This document shows positions 25,381 to 34,055 of a stretch of DNA of 64,000 nt, piece after piece. This stretch comes from DATJGF01 sp035495315 (GTDB lineage: Bacteria > Verrucomicrobiota > Verrucomicrobiia > Limisphaerales > UBA8199), in the NCBI GenBank assembly GCA_035495315.1, contig DATJGF010000210.1, positions 1-64,000 of the forward strand, read 5' to 3'. Position numbers and translations under genes: made by a program. The notes under the pieces are model-generated. The model had not been told where the DNA came from. It worked only from the letters and a program-made list of their open reading frames with translations, and did no database searches. Each line of letters starts with the position of its first letter. Positions within the stretch are counted from its first letter, which is position 1.

Positions 25381-25390
25381 GTTTGGGCGT

Positions 25391-27229
25391 TCAGTCGGGT
25401 TGGAGCGCGACTGTGCGCTCGATGTGTTGATGCGGTTGGGCGGTGCGTTCAATCACAAAGTTGCCCAGGATTAAGTAATCCATCTCAGTATTAACAAAGC
25501 AGCGGTAAGCATCATCAGGGGTGCAGACGATCGGCTCGCCCCGGACATTGAAAGAAGTATTTACTAACACCCCACAACCCGTGGCCTGCTCAAACTTGAT
25601 GATCAGATCATAAAGCAGAGGGTTGTCGTTGCGACTGAGGGTTTGTATGCGCGCGGAATAATCGACGTGCGTTATGGCGGGCAAACTGGACCGCTTCTCC
25701 TTCAACAAATTAAGACCAGTGACATCGCCCGTCAAAGGAATGCGCAATTCCGGCCGAACCGGTGCCACCAGCAGCATGTAGGGAGAGTCGACATCCAACT
25801 CAAAATAATCGGCAACCCGTTCGCGAAGCACGACCGGAGCAAAGGGCCTAAAAGACTCGCGAAACTTGACCTTCAGGTTCATCACCGATTGCATGCGCGG
25901 CGAGCGAGGGTCACCCAGTATTGAGCGCGAGCCGAGGGCGCGTGGACCAAATTCCATCCGGCCTTGAAACCACCCCACGACTTTTTCGTTCTTGAGCAAA
26001 TCAACGGTGAAGTCCAGCAGCTCCGAGGTTTCTAATTGCCGATAGACGGCACCATAGCGTTTCAGGGTAGTCTCGATCTGATTGGACGAATAGGAAGGGC
26101 CCAACAGCGCACCCAGCATGGCGTCTCGTTTGATTTGAGATCGAGCGCTGCCAGGGATTGATCTGTCCTTTAGGGTCTCATGCCAGGCGGCCAGCGCGGC
26201 TCCAAGCGCACCACCGGCGTCGCCGGCCGCAGGTTGGATCCAGAGTTGATCGAAGATTTTTTCCCGGAGAATGCGGCCATTGGCAACACAATTAAGCGCG
26301 ACGCCCCCAGCAAGACACAGCTTTTTTTGTTCGGTTATTTCTCGGGCATGCCGAGCCAGCCGCAGCATTATTTCCTCCGTGACGACCTGGATCGATCGCG
26401 CCACGTGCATATGGCGTGGTTCTATGGGAACTTCGGGCAAGCGCGGGGGGCCTCCAAAAAGCGCGTTGAAACGATGATTGAACATAGTGGTGCCGCGAAG
26501 GAAGTCGAAGTATTCCAGGTTCAACCAGAACGATCCATCGGGCTTCAAATCCAACAGATGATCGTAAATCGCCTGGACATACTTCGGCTCGCCGTACGGG
26601 GCGAGTCCCATCAATTTGTATTCGCCGGAATTGATCCTAAAGCCGCAGTAGGAGGTGAAAGCGGAGTACAGCAAACCCAGCGAATGTGGGAAGCGTAGTT
26701 CTTTGAGGATTCTTATCTCGTCGCCTTTGCCGGTGCCGATTGTAGTCGTCGCCCACTCACCCACGCCGTCAATGGTCAGGATGCCGGCTTCGGTAAAGGG
26801 GGAGGGATAAAACGCGCTGGCAGCATGAGCCTGATGATGTTCGGTGAAGAGGATTTCACATTCAGGCCCCAGCCCGGCCAACTCTTCTCGGATAGTTTTG
26901 CGCAAGTTGAGTTTTTCGGCCAGCCAGGAGGGGAGCACCACCGGAAAAGTGCGCCACCCGCCAGGGGCGACCGCAAGGTAAGTTTCCAACAGTCGGGCGA
27001 ATTTCAGGATGGGCTTGTCATAAAAGACAACCGTATCGAGCTGTTCGAGTGAAAGATTAGCTTGCTCAAGGCACGACTGAATCGCATGGCGTGGAAAATC
27101 TGAATCGTTCTTTTTGCGCGTGAAACGTTCTTCCTGGGCCGCGGCAATAATTTGGCCATCGCGCAACAACGCCGCGGCGGCATCGTGGTAAAAGGCTGAA
27201 ACGCCGAGAATATGCCGCCGGCCGGGCAT
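25391..27229 (-). CDS. NodU/CmcH-family carbamoyltransferase
   Basis: 612 residues. It transfers a carbamoyl group from carbamoyl phosphate to a hydroxyl, via a carbamoyl-adenylate in characterised relatives. Visible marks are 'GVSAFYHDAAAALL' (9-22), 'TEHHQAHAASAFYPSPF' (129-145), 'GLAPYGEP', 'KLCLAGGVALNC' and 'GWFQGRMEFGPRALGSRS', the last being the C-terminal domain signature. Cytoplasmic. It is the middle gene of a tight trio: DUF5989-like peptide 3 bp upstream and SxtJ-like protein 10 bp downstream. No biosynthetic cluster for an antibiotic or Nod factor lies nearby, so the acceptor may be a cell-surface glycan or small metabolite. Confidence 0.93.
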   Translation of the reverse strand: MPGRRHILGVSAFYHDAAAALLRDGQIIAAAQEERFTRKKNDSDFPRHAIQSCLEQANLSLEQLDTVVFYDKPILKFARLLETYLAVAPGGWRTFPVVLPSWLAEKLNLRKTIREELAGLGPECEILFTEHHQAHAASAFYPSPFTEAGILTIDGVGEWATTTIGTGKGDEIRILKELRFPHSLGLLYSAFTSYCGFRINSGEYKLMGLAPYGEPKYVQAIYDHLLDLKPDGSFWLNLEYFDFLRGTTMFNHRFNALFGGPPRLPEVPIEPRHMHVARSIQVVTEEIMLRLARHAREITEQKKLCLAGGVALNCVANGRILREKIFDQLWIQPAAGDAGGALGAALAAWHETLKDRSIPGSARSQIKRDAMLGALLGPSYSSNQIETTLKRYGAVYRQLETSELLDFTVDLLKNEKVVGWFQGRMEFGPRALGSRSILGDPRSPRMQSVMNLKVKFRESFRPFAPVVLRERVADYFELDVDSPYMLLVAPVRPELRIPLTGDVTGLNLLKEKRSSLPAITHVDYSARIQTLSRNDNPLLYDLIIKFEQATGCGVLVNTSFNVRGEPIVCTPDDAYRCFVNTEMDYLILGNFVIERTAQPHQHIERTVALQPD

Positions 27230-27232
27230 GGA

Positions 27233-27385
27233 TCAGAAGAAAGGATACAAGGCCCAGGCAATGCCGGAGCTGGAAGCAAAAATCAGGATGGCGCCCAAAA
27301 TCAGCAATAGCGCGACGAGCGGAATCAACCACCACTTTTTCTCCTGCCGGGCAAACAGCAGGAATTCTTTCAACAGACGCCACAT
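27233..27385 (-). CDS. DUF5989-like single-pass membrane peptide
   Basis: 50 residues from ATG 27385: 'MWRLLKEFLLFARQEKKWW' then one hydrophobic helix 'LIPLVALLLILGAILIFA' and a short aromatic tail. It ends 3 bp before the carbamoyltransferase. Size and position match the short peptide (SxtK-like) that accompanies SxtI/SxtJ. A longer frame to 27460 is less likely because it enters a low-quality stretch. Probably a membrane subunit of the carbamoyltransferase complex, by inference. Confidence 0.8.
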   Translation of the reverse strand: MWRLLKEFLLFARQEKKWWLIPLVALLLILGAILIFASSSGIAWALYPFF

Positions 27386-27462
27386 GCTATTTTCTACCGT
27401 AGGAATTTGCCGTAACGATGACAAGGCCAAAGCCCGAGTGTTAGGGAGCAGCTCGGCCACAT

Positions 27463-27861
27463 CTACTGAGTTCTGGCGCGTGTTGACCGGCGTTGATCCA
27501 GGAAAACCAACTCCTGGTGCCCGGGTTTGCCCACGAGGGCCATCGACCGGTTTGGAAACAAGGCGAATAGCTCTTCGTCAGTAATCATTTTGACGCTGGA
27601 GCCTTGTGGTTGTGACAAAGTGTCGCGAGGCTGAAAGCTCCTTTTAGCAGATCTCTGAAACTGAAAAACTTGCGAGGCCAAAATCACCAGAAAGACGAGC
27701 GCGGGGACAATTGCAAGAGCCGCCAGTCTTCTGATTTGACGAGCCTCCCTGGTTTCACGCAGAGCAGCAAGTCCGCTTCCCAGCGAACTTTGTTTCAGGC
27801 TCCCGAGGTTGCGGTCGGCCAAAATTTCTTTTAAGAGTTGATCGTGTTCGGGGCTTTTCAT
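27463..27861 (-). CDS. Single-pass membrane protein downstream of ECF sigma factor
   Basis: 132 residues with one transmembrane helix at about 47-65 ('LAIVPALVFLVILASQVFQF'). The cytoplasmic N-terminus is charged; the C-terminus has 'MITDEELFALFPNRSMALVG'. Its start overlaps the sigma gene stop by 4 bp, so the two are coupled. The position is that of an anti-sigma factor, but the zinc motif HX3CX2C is absent, so another regulatory or membrane role is equally possible. Family not recognised. Confidence 0.75.
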   Translation of the reverse strand: MKSPEHDQLLKEILADRNLGSLKQSSLGSGLAALRETREARQIRRLAALAIVPALVFLVILASQVFQFQRSAKRSFQPRDTLSQPQGSSVKMITDEELFALFPNRSMALVGKPGHQELVFLDQRRSTRARTQ

Positions 27862-28499
27862 ATCGAACGGAGCTTGTGTAAAACGCGTTCGTGGACGTCA
27901 CGGCGGAGTCGCAATAACCGGGACTCCACGGCCTTTTCTGTCAGGGCAGTCTGCTGCGAAAGCTCTTTGAGAGTATGGCCGGCGATGTACTTGGCCTCCA
28001 ACAATGCGCGATCGGCTTTGGGCAATTCACACAGGCTTTCCTCCAGAGCGGCGCTTAAAGTGTTTTCCTCTCCATGTGAAGGCTCCGCCAAGTACAGGCG
28101 CAATCGCAAGGCAAAACATTGCAGAAGCGCAAAATATCGCTGTTGTTTCCTGCCCGCATCCCGGGCCGCACTGCGAGCCAGGACCTTTAGCCAGCTCCAA
28201 AAAACCTCCTCGGAATCAAATGCCCGCGCATAACGAATGACGCGCAACATGGTCTCCTGCAAGGCATCCTCGGCTTGCTGTTCTTGTCCGTGCGTGATTA
28301 CCAGCAGAAATTTATAAAGCCGGAGGAAATAGCGAGCGTGAAACTCGCGGAAGCTATCCTCATCACCTTGAGCAAGCAGACGAGTCAAGCGGTTGAGGTC
28401 GGCCGGCTCAATATGATACGTCGCGTCTTCCACGGCCTTGCCGCTTATGAGCGGTAATGAAAGCAAGGGATTGGCCGTTGGTGAGAACGACGGATTCAC
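27858..28499 (-). CDS. ECF-type RNA polymerase sigma factor
   Basis: 213 residues. Region 2 spans about 38-105 ('YHIEPADLNRLTRLLAQGDEDSFREFHARYF' to 'EDALQETMLRVIRYA') and region 4 about 145-205 ('LPKADRALLEAKYIAGHTLKELSQQTALTEKAVESRLLRLRRDV'). It should direct RNA polymerase to a small regulon. The start overlaps the upstream gene by 4 bp and the stop overlaps the downstream gene by 4 bp, so this is a strict three-gene unit. The tail 'HERVLHKLRSI' is usual. Confidence 0.93.
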   Translation of the reverse strand: MNPSFSPTANPLLSLPLISGKAVEDATYHIEPADLNRLTRLLAQGDEDSFREFHARYFLRLYKFLLVITHGQEQQAEDALQETMLRVIRYARAFDSEEVFWSWLKVLARSAARDAGRKQQRYFALLQCFALRLRLYLAEPSHGEENTLSAALEESLCELPKADRALLEAKYIAGHTLKELSQQTALTEKAVESRLLRLRRDVHERVLHKLRSI

Positions 28500-29422
28500 T
28501 TCTGGGCTGGCGCAGGTGGAGCGGTTGCGTTCGGATCTTGGGAACCCGGAGCCAATCCGTAGCGTCTTCGGAATGCTTCCATGGCCGCAGCGTTTTGCCC
28601 GCCAGCATCCGTCCTTTGTGGCGACCCCATACCAGGAAGAGCATCGACTATTTTCCGCGTCACCTCAACTGATTCCCGAGGACCGATCGTCACGAGCAGG
28701 CTGGCGCCCCGGTGAAACTGAAAAACAGGGATGTCCGGACGTGGTTGGTTTTTCAAGATTCCAATCGTTTCTCTCACAATTTGCGTAAGCTGGTCGATAC
28801 TTTTCTGCTCGCGCTCCTCGCGCTGCGGAGGAATTTCGTTTGTCGGTGCGTTTCGTCGCAGCCAAACCAGATAGGGTTCAATGTTGAAGGCCTCTACTAT
28901 CCGCTCGGTTTGGGGTGTCGGGGCCGGCTGTTGCAGCACAAATAGGCCCGAGTTCGACTCCATTTGGCCCGTTACCTGCAACCCTGTATTGGGATCAATT
29001 GCCGGGGCTGGTCCGCCGCCGCCGCGCGGTAATAGAATTTCGAATTTATCGCCACTGGCGACGCGGATAGCTTCCAGTTCATCCATTAACTGGCCGGCGC
29101 GGAGTTTTAGATCCGCAATTTTCAATTCGCCCAGGCCTGGTGCGACAACAATGTTGGCGTGCTCATACCGCGCACGGAGGATGTCGACGACATTGGCGAG
29201 CGTCGCCTCTGGCCTATTTGGGGTATGTAGCAGGTGCCCATTGACGACTTCCAAGTCATAATCAACGGAAGGTGATTTAGTGGGTTGCGTTGAGTCCTCG
29301 GCGGCATTTGATATGCATGTTGTCGCGAGGAGCAGTACGAGGATGGCCGGCAACATCAGCCGGGAAATCCGTAAACCCAGCCGGCGAACCGAGTCATTTT
29401 GAAGAGTTGCTTTCATATTCAT
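28496..29422 (-). CDS. Exported hypothetical protein of the sigma-factor operon
   Basis: 308 residues from ATG 29422; a frame from 29527 adds an unlikely N-terminus. A signal peptide ('LMLPAILVLLLATTCISNAAE') is followed by a ~55-residue segment, 'LANVVDILRARYEHANIVVAPGLGELKIADLKLRAGQLMDELEA', which resembles the short domains at the N-termini of secretins and TonB-type receptors (STN-like). The C-terminus is Pro/Ala-rich ('PNATAPPAPAQK'). It precedes the sigma gene with a 4-bp overlap, unusual because an exported protein leads the unit. It might sense an envelope signal and pass it to the sigma factor or membrane protein. Homologue identity is uncertain. Confidence 0.75.
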   Translation of the reverse strand: MNMKATLQNDSVRRLGLRISRLMLPAILVLLLATTCISNAAEDSTQPTKSPSVDYDLEVVNGHLLHTPNRPEATLANVVDILRARYEHANIVVAPGLGELKIADLKLRAGQLMDELEAIRVASGDKFEILLPRGGGGPAPAIDPNTGLQVTGQMESNSGLFVLQQPAPTPQTERIVEAFNIEPYLVWLRRNAPTNEIPPQREEREQKSIDQLTQIVRETIGILKNQPRPDIPVFQFHRGASLLVTIGPRESVEVTRKIVDALPGMGSPQRTDAGGQNAAAMEAFRRRYGLAPGSQDPNATAPPAPAQK

Positions 29423-29620
29423 ACCCAACACGTCTGCTGGAGCCAAAATCCCGCAAAAAAGTGTTTTATGCTTCTTTAAGTTTTTTCTGTGGCTATTCGG
29501 CTTTACACAGACTTGACCTTGTGGCACGCCTTACTTATGGTTCCCAGCTCGCTGAGCAGCGGAATCCCCGGTTCCTTGCGCCTACTTTACTTTTTCAGCG
29601 ATTAACGGAAAGGTTTGATT

Positions 29621-30949
29621 GTGAACGTAACGGTAGAGAATTTAGCCCCCTGCAAAAAACTGATGCGCGTGGAAGTCGAAGTCCAGAAAGTGGATGAGAC
29701 CCTTGACTCTGTCGCCAAGGAATTTCAGAAGGAAGCCAACTTACCCGGCTTTCGCCCCGGTAAGGCTCCGCGCGAGATGGTTCTTAGGAAATACGCCAAA
29801 GACATCGAAGAAGAAGCCAAACGCAAACTCATTTCGGAGGCCTACAAGAAGGCTGTCGATGAAAAGAATCTTGATGTCCTGGGCTACCCGGATATTGAAG
29901 AGATTCAGTTTGGCCGCGGCCAGGCGCTGCAGTTTGCGGCCACGATTGAGACCTCCCCCGAATTCGAACTGCCCGAATACAAGGGGATCCCCGTAAAACG
30001 CGAGGCGCGCACTGTCACCGATGAGGATATGACACGAGCGCTCGAGGTCCTCCGCCAGCCCCACACAACCTTTCAAACCGTATCCCGCCCGGCCGGCAAC
30101 GGCGACATCGTCGTGGTGAATTATACAGGCACGTCTGAGGGGAAACCGATCACCGAAATTGCGCCGGGGGCCAAAGGCCTCATGGAGCAGAAGAATTTCT
30201 GGGTCGAGATCGGGGCGAATGCGTTTATTCCGGGTTTTGCAGACCAGCTCGCCGGCGCCCACGCGGGCGATAAGCGCACTGTGAACATTGATTTTCCGGC
30301 GAATTTTGTCACGCCCGAGCTGGCGGGAAAGCGCGCCAATTATGAGGTCGAGGTGGTTGAGGTTAAGGAAAAGGCGTTGCCGCCGCTGGATGATGAGTTT
30401 GCCAAGAAATACGGAGCGGAAAATCTGGAGAAACTTCGCGAAGGGGTTCGCCGGGATCTCGAAAACGAATTGAAGTTCAAGCAAAACAAAAGCACACGTG
30501 GGCAACTCGTGCGCTCATTATTGAATCGGGTGAATTTCGAATTGCCTGAATCTGCGGTAGCGAATGAGACGCGCAATGTGGTTTACGATATCGTGCAGGA
30601 AAATGCCAAACGCGGCGTTTCCCGCGAGACGATCGAGCAGGAAAAAGAGCGCATTTATTCGGCGGCAACGCAAGGGGCCAAGGAGCGCGTGAAAGTAGCT
30701 TTCCTGATCCAGAAGATAGCCGAAAAGGAGGATATCAAAGTCTCGCAACAGGAAATCGCTCAAAGGATTGCCCAGCTTGCGGCAACCTACCAAATACCAC
30801 AGGAAAAGTTTGTGAAGGACCTGCAGAAGCGAAACGGGCTGATCGAAATTTATGATCAAATCATGAATGAAAAGGTTATCGATCTCCTGCACGAACACGC
30901 CAAATTTGAAGATGTGCCGCCGGGAACAGAAACGCCAAATCCGAGCTGA
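29621..30949 (+). CDS. tig: Trigger factor (ribosome-associated chaperone)
   Basis: 442 residues from GTG 29621, giving 'MNVTVENLAPCKKLMRVEV', as expected for the family; a GGAAAGG lies about 8 bases upstream. A TTG six bases earlier is less likely. The N-terminal ribosome-binding domain has the 'GFRPGKAPREMV' loop (43-56 region), the FKBP-like PPIase domain covers about 150-245 ('GDIVVVNYTG'), and the C-terminal helical chaperone arms follow. It binds ribosomes near the exit tunnel and helps fold nascent chains. Usually followed by clpP and clpX, but not here. Divergent from the sigma-factor operon. Confidence 0.96.
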   Translation: MNVTVENLAPCKKLMRVEVEVQKVDETLDSVAKEFQKEANLPGFRPGKAPREMVLRKYAKDIEEEAKRKLISEAYKKAVDEKNLDVLGYPDIEEIQFGRGQALQFAATIETSPEFELPEYKGIPVKREARTVTDEDMTRALEVLRQPHTTFQTVSRPAGNGDIVVVNYTGTSEGKPITEIAPGAKGLMEQKNFWVEIGANAFIPGFADQLAGAHAGDKRTVNIDFPANFVTPELAGKRANYEVEVVEVKEKALPPLDDEFAKKYGAENLEKLREGVRRDLENELKFKQNKSTRGQLVRSLLNRVNFELPESAVANETRNVVYDIVQENAKRGVSRETIEQEKERIYSAATQGAKERVKVAFLIQKIAEKEDIKVSQQEIAQRIAQLAATYQIPQEKFVKDLQKRNGLIEIYDQIMNEKVIDLLHEHAKFEDVPPGTETPNPS

Positions 30950-30983
30950 GTGCAGGCTGGGCGCGCCGCTTTATGAGTGAGAA

Positions 30984-31024
30984 GCCGATTTACCAATCGG
31001 CGCTACAGCCGGCTGCCAGACGGC
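30984..31024 (+). repeat. Hairpin repeat family 2-like pair
   Basis: GCCGATTTACCAATCGGC (30984-31001) and GCCGGCTGCCAGACGGC (31008-31024) are two hairpins linked by GCTACA, the layout of the family at 24934-24973. The second hairpin has one mismatch. It lies after tig and may terminate it. Confidence 0.6.
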
Positions 31025-31091
31025 GCTACGTGCGTGCACCGCGCCATCGGTCGGCGATTTCAGATCGATAGCGCAGCAAACCGGGAGTCCG

Positions 31092-31460
31092 ATGAAAGCA
31101 AGTGAGAGGATTGGCCGTTGGCTCATGGTCCCGGTACTAACCAGGAGACGAATTTGGTTCGCATTCACCGTCGCGGCCATTACAGATGCAATACAATTAG
31201 GTCTCGGTCCCGCCGGGTGGCTATTCGTGGATGAAGGCCTGGACATTATGGCGATGATCCTGACCTCGGCCGCCCTCGGTTTTCACATGCTGCTGCTTCC
31301 CACATTTGTCATAGAGCTGATTCCAGTCGCCGACATGCTGCCCACCTGGACGGGGTGCACGGCCGCGGTGGTTATGCTAAGAAAAAAATCCCAGACTCAA
31401 CCACCGCCTCTGCCGACGAAGATGGCGAAGGTCACTGAAGCGCCGCCAGGAAACTCCTAG
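31092..31460 (+). CDS. Small membrane protein, unknown
   Basis: 122 residues with two hydrophobic segments (about 20-45, 'RIWFAFTVAAITDAIQLGLG', and 52-80, 'IMAMILTSAALGFHMLLLPTFVIELIP') and a Pro-rich, basic C-terminus ('RKKSQTQPPPLPTKM'). The pattern recalls small DUF-type inner-membrane proteins, but I do not recognise it. Its coding nature is supported by the even hydrophobic profile and the lack of stops. It is alone between tig and a glycoside hydrolase. Confidence 0.7.
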   Translation: MKASERIGRWLMVPVLTRRRIWFAFTVAAITDAIQLGLGPAGWLFVDEGLDIMAMILTSAALGFHMLLLPTFVIELIPVADMLPTWTGCTAAVVMLRKKSQTQPPPLPTKMAKVTEAPPGNS

Positions 31461-31528
31461 CCTGTAAAATTTATCAAAAAAACAGAAAAAGCTTGTTTGA
31501 AGAAAATCGCTTCGCTAAACGTGAGGTT

Positions 31529-31598
31529 GTCCGGTGACAGAACGTTTTCTCCTCAGCGGGGTTCCCCACCCCCACCTCCTTGGCGTCTGTTACCGGAC
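31529..31598 (+). promoter_or_regulatory. Leader hairpin before the GH140-like gene
   Basis: GTCCGGTGACAGA (31529-31541) pairs with TCTGTTACCGGAC (31586-31598), one mismatch in 13 pairs, around a 44-base loop. It lies within the earliest possible reading frame of the following gene, where the translated residues look non-protein, so it more likely belongs to the leader. It could be a transcription attenuator or a processing site. Confidence 0.35.
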
Positions 31599-31625
31599 GC
31601 TTGCTTGGTAGGCGAGGCAAATGCC

Positions 31626-33095
31626 GTGCAGGGCCAGAAATTTCGCTCGCGGATAGTTCACACCATCCAGTTCTGGATTCAGGTCGGATTGTTAGTGGCG
31701 CTGCAACTCCGTTCCTGCCCTGGCGGAGAGTTGCCCGGATTGAGGGTGAGCGAGAATCATCATTTCCTGGTTACAGAGACGGGTCAGCCTTTTTTCTGGC
31801 TGGGTGACACCGCCTGGGAGTTGTTGCATCGCTTGAACCGAGCAGACAGCGAGCGGTATCTGAAGAAACGGGCAGACCAAGGTTTTACACTGATACAAAC
31901 TGTTGTTTTGGCGGAATCAAACGGGTTAAGGGAGCCGAATGCGGAGGGGCAACTACCCTTGATCGATAATGACCCGCTGCGGCCTAACGAAGAATACTTC
32001 AAACACGTCGATTGGGTCGTCAAACGGGCCAACGATTTAGGCTTGTATATTGGCATGCTCCCGACGTGGGGCGACAAGTGGAATAAGCGCGGGGGAGCCG
32101 GGCCGGAGGTCTTTACGGCTGAAAGCGCGGGGGCCTATGGCGAGTGGCTGGGCCGCCGTTATCAACACGCCGCACTGGTTTGGATTCTGGGCGGCGACCG
32201 ACCGGTGGAAAATGATGGTCAGAAAGAAATTCTCCGAGCGCTGGCGACAGGCTTGCACAAAGGCGACGCTGGCGGGCATTTGATCACATTTCACCCCACC
32301 GGCGGGGCGGGTTCAGCACAGTCCTTTCACAACGAGCCCTGGCTCGATCTTAATTTGCGGCAAAATGGACATCAGGCAGAATTCACCGGCCGCTACGACC
32401 AGACGCGAACCGACTATGAACGAACCCCAGCCAAGCCGGTCATTGATGCTGAGCCGCTCTACGAAGATCACCCGATTGCTTTTGACGCAAAAAAATTTGG
32501 GCACTCGGTTGCTGCGGACGTGCGACGGCCACTCTATTGGGATTTATTCAGCGGCGCCTGTGGCCATACCTATGGGCACCATTCGGTCTGGCAGATGTGG
32601 ACGTCCAATCAAACGCCAATCAACAATCCTCTGATGCCGTGGTTCGAAGCACTCGATCGGCCTGGCGCAGGTCAGATGCAGTACGCAAAGAAACTGCTGC
32701 TCTCGCGCCCGTTTTTCACGCGCGTGCCTGACGATAGTGTGGTGGTAGCGGATCGGGTCCCGACAAGCGTACCGGGAGCCGGACGTTACCGGTTCGTTGC
32801 TACTCGCGACTCGGAAGGTGCGTTTGCGATGGTGTACGTTCCAGTCAGTCGCCCATTCAAAGTCCGCATGGACATTATACGGGGTCCAAAGGTTAAAGTG
32901 TGGTGGTTTAATCCGCGAAATGGCACGGCACGTGGCGGCGGAGAGTTCCCGAATGTAGGCGAGCACGAGTTCATACCACCCGACCCTGAACAAGGTTTGG
33001 ATTGGGTGCTCGTGCTCGATGACGCAAACCGTCATTTCCACGCGCCTGGCCAGCGCATATTCGAAAACAAGGCAAGACATGAACAAGACAAGTGA
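31626..33095 (+). CDS. GH140-like (DUF4038) glycoside hydrolase, exported
   Basis: 489 residues from GTG 31626; a TTG at 31497 is also open but yields a Pro-run N-terminus and would span a hairpin. After a signal segment ('VHTIQFWIQVGLLVALQLRS') the barrel begins 'RVSENHHFLVTETGQPFFWLGDTAWELLHRL' and contains 'GFTLIQTVV', 'GMLPTWGDKW' and 'ALVWILGGDRP', all typical of DUF4038/GH140. Candidate catalytic acids are the Asp in 'GGDRP' and the Glu in 'VIDAEPLYE'. A C-terminal beta domain begins near 'RVPDDSVVVADRV'. Characterised GH140 enzymes act on apiose linkages of pectic rhamnogalacturonan II. The 3' end overlaps arsM by 17 bp. Confidence 0.8.
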   Translation: MQGQKFRSRIVHTIQFWIQVGLLVALQLRSCPGGELPGLRVSENHHFLVTETGQPFFWLGDTAWELLHRLNRADSERYLKKRADQGFTLIQTVVLAESNGLREPNAEGQLPLIDNDPLRPNEEYFKHVDWVVKRANDLGLYIGMLPTWGDKWNKRGGAGPEVFTAESAGAYGEWLGRRYQHAALVWILGGDRPVENDGQKEILRALATGLHKGDAGGHLITFHPTGGAGSAQSFHNEPWLDLNLRQNGHQAEFTGRYDQTRTDYERTPAKPVIDAEPLYEDHPIAFDAKKFGHSVAADVRRPLYWDLFSGACGHTYGHHSVWQMWTSNQTPINNPLMPWFEALDRPGAGQMQYAKKLLLSRPFFTRVPDDSVVVADRVPTSVPGAGRYRFVATRDSEGAFAMVYVPVSRPFKVRMDIIRGPKVKVWWFNPRNGTARGGGEFPNVGEHEFIPPDPEQGLDWVLVLDDANRHFHAPGQRIFENKARHEQDK

Positions 33096-33924
33096 CTCGG
33101 AGAGCATTAGGCAAGCGGTTCGCGAGGGCTACGGCAGGATTGCGGAAAAAGACGCCGGATGCTGTTCCGGCGTCAGCTGCTGTGGATCGGGCCAGGAGGA
33201 CTCGGCCCAGTTGGCAAAATATGTCGGCTATAGCGCTGAAGAACTTGCCGCGTTACCCGAAGGCTCCAACATGGGTCTGTCGTGCGGGAATCCGAACGCG
33301 CTGGCGGCATTGTGTTCAGGCGAGGTGGTCCTGGATCTAGGAAGCGGGGGTGGCTTTGACGTGTTTATTGCCGGGCGCAAGGTCGGAGCTACCGGTCGCG
33401 CTATCGGTGTAGACATGACTCCGGAGATGCTGGCAAAGGCTCGCCGCAACATCACCGCTTACCGAGAGAGATCGGGTCTGGACAATGTCGAGTTTCGGTT
33501 GGGAGAAATCGAGCATCTGCCGCTGGCGGATAATAGCGTTGATGTCGTGATCTCAAACTGTGTCATCAACTTGTCACCAGACAAGGCCCAGGTTTGGCGC
33601 GAGATGGCTCGCGTTCTCAAGCCGGGCGGGCGCGTCGCCGTTTCGGACCTGGCGTTGCTTAAATCGCTACCGCAAGGAATTTTGGAGATGATTGAGGCGC
33701 TGATCGGGTGCGTGGCCGGCGCGGTCCTGACCAGTGAGACTGAGCGTATGGCCCGAGAGGCGGGATTGACCGCGATCCAACTCAATCCCAAAAAGGAATA
33801 TGTCGCCGCAATGACTGACTGGAACGACCCGCTCTACCAGAAAATAATCGAGCACCTTCCTGGCGGAAGTACGCCTGGGGATTACATCACGAGCCTCGAG
33901 GTAACTGCAAAAAAGCCGGATTAG
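33079..33924 (+). CDS. arsM: Arsenite S-adenosylmethionine methyltransferase
   Basis: 281 residues from ATG 33079. SAM motif 'VLDLGSGGGFDVF' (84-96) and 'GVDMTPEMLAKAR' are clear. The three Cys that bind arsenic in characterised ArsM proteins are present: Cys69 ('SCGNP'), Cys161 ('SNCVINL') and Cys210 ('IGCVAG'). An extra N-terminal cluster, Cys28-Cys29 and Cys34-Cys35 ('DAGCCSGVSCCG'), also fits As(III) capture. It converts arsenite to methylated species. The start overlaps the end of the glycoside hydrolase gene, which would couple translation even though the functions look unrelated. No arsR or efflux gene is nearby. Confidence 0.93.
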   Translation: MNKTSDSESIRQAVREGYGRIAEKDAGCCSGVSCCGSGQEDSAQLAKYVGYSAEELAALPEGSNMGLSCGNPNALAALCSGEVVLDLGSGGGFDVFIAGRKVGATGRAIGVDMTPEMLAKARRNITAYRERSGLDNVEFRLGEIEHLPLADNSVDVVISNCVINLSPDKAQVWREMARVLKPGGRVAVSDLALLKSLPQGILEMIEALIGCVAGAVLTSETERMAREAGLTAIQLNPKKEYVAAMTDWNDPLYQKIIEHLPGGSTPGDYITSLEVTAKKPD

Positions 33925-34055
33925 TTTTTTGAATTTGTTTGGGTCCCGTGCGCGTAGCCAACTGCTGGCATGCGCCGCGGTGATGTCAACGCGACCTAAA
34001 GTGACCTAAAAAAGGCTTGGAACCTTGACCGCAGCCCACTAAAAATACGGGCTAC

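Noticed and set aside
29521..29540. TGGCACGCCTTACTT before tig considered as a sigma-54 site
   Set aside because: The -12 GC element is absent at the required spacing.
29741..30505. Long minus-strand frame inside the trigger factor gene
   Set aside because: Shadow of a high-GC gene; composition and lack of motifs argue against coding.
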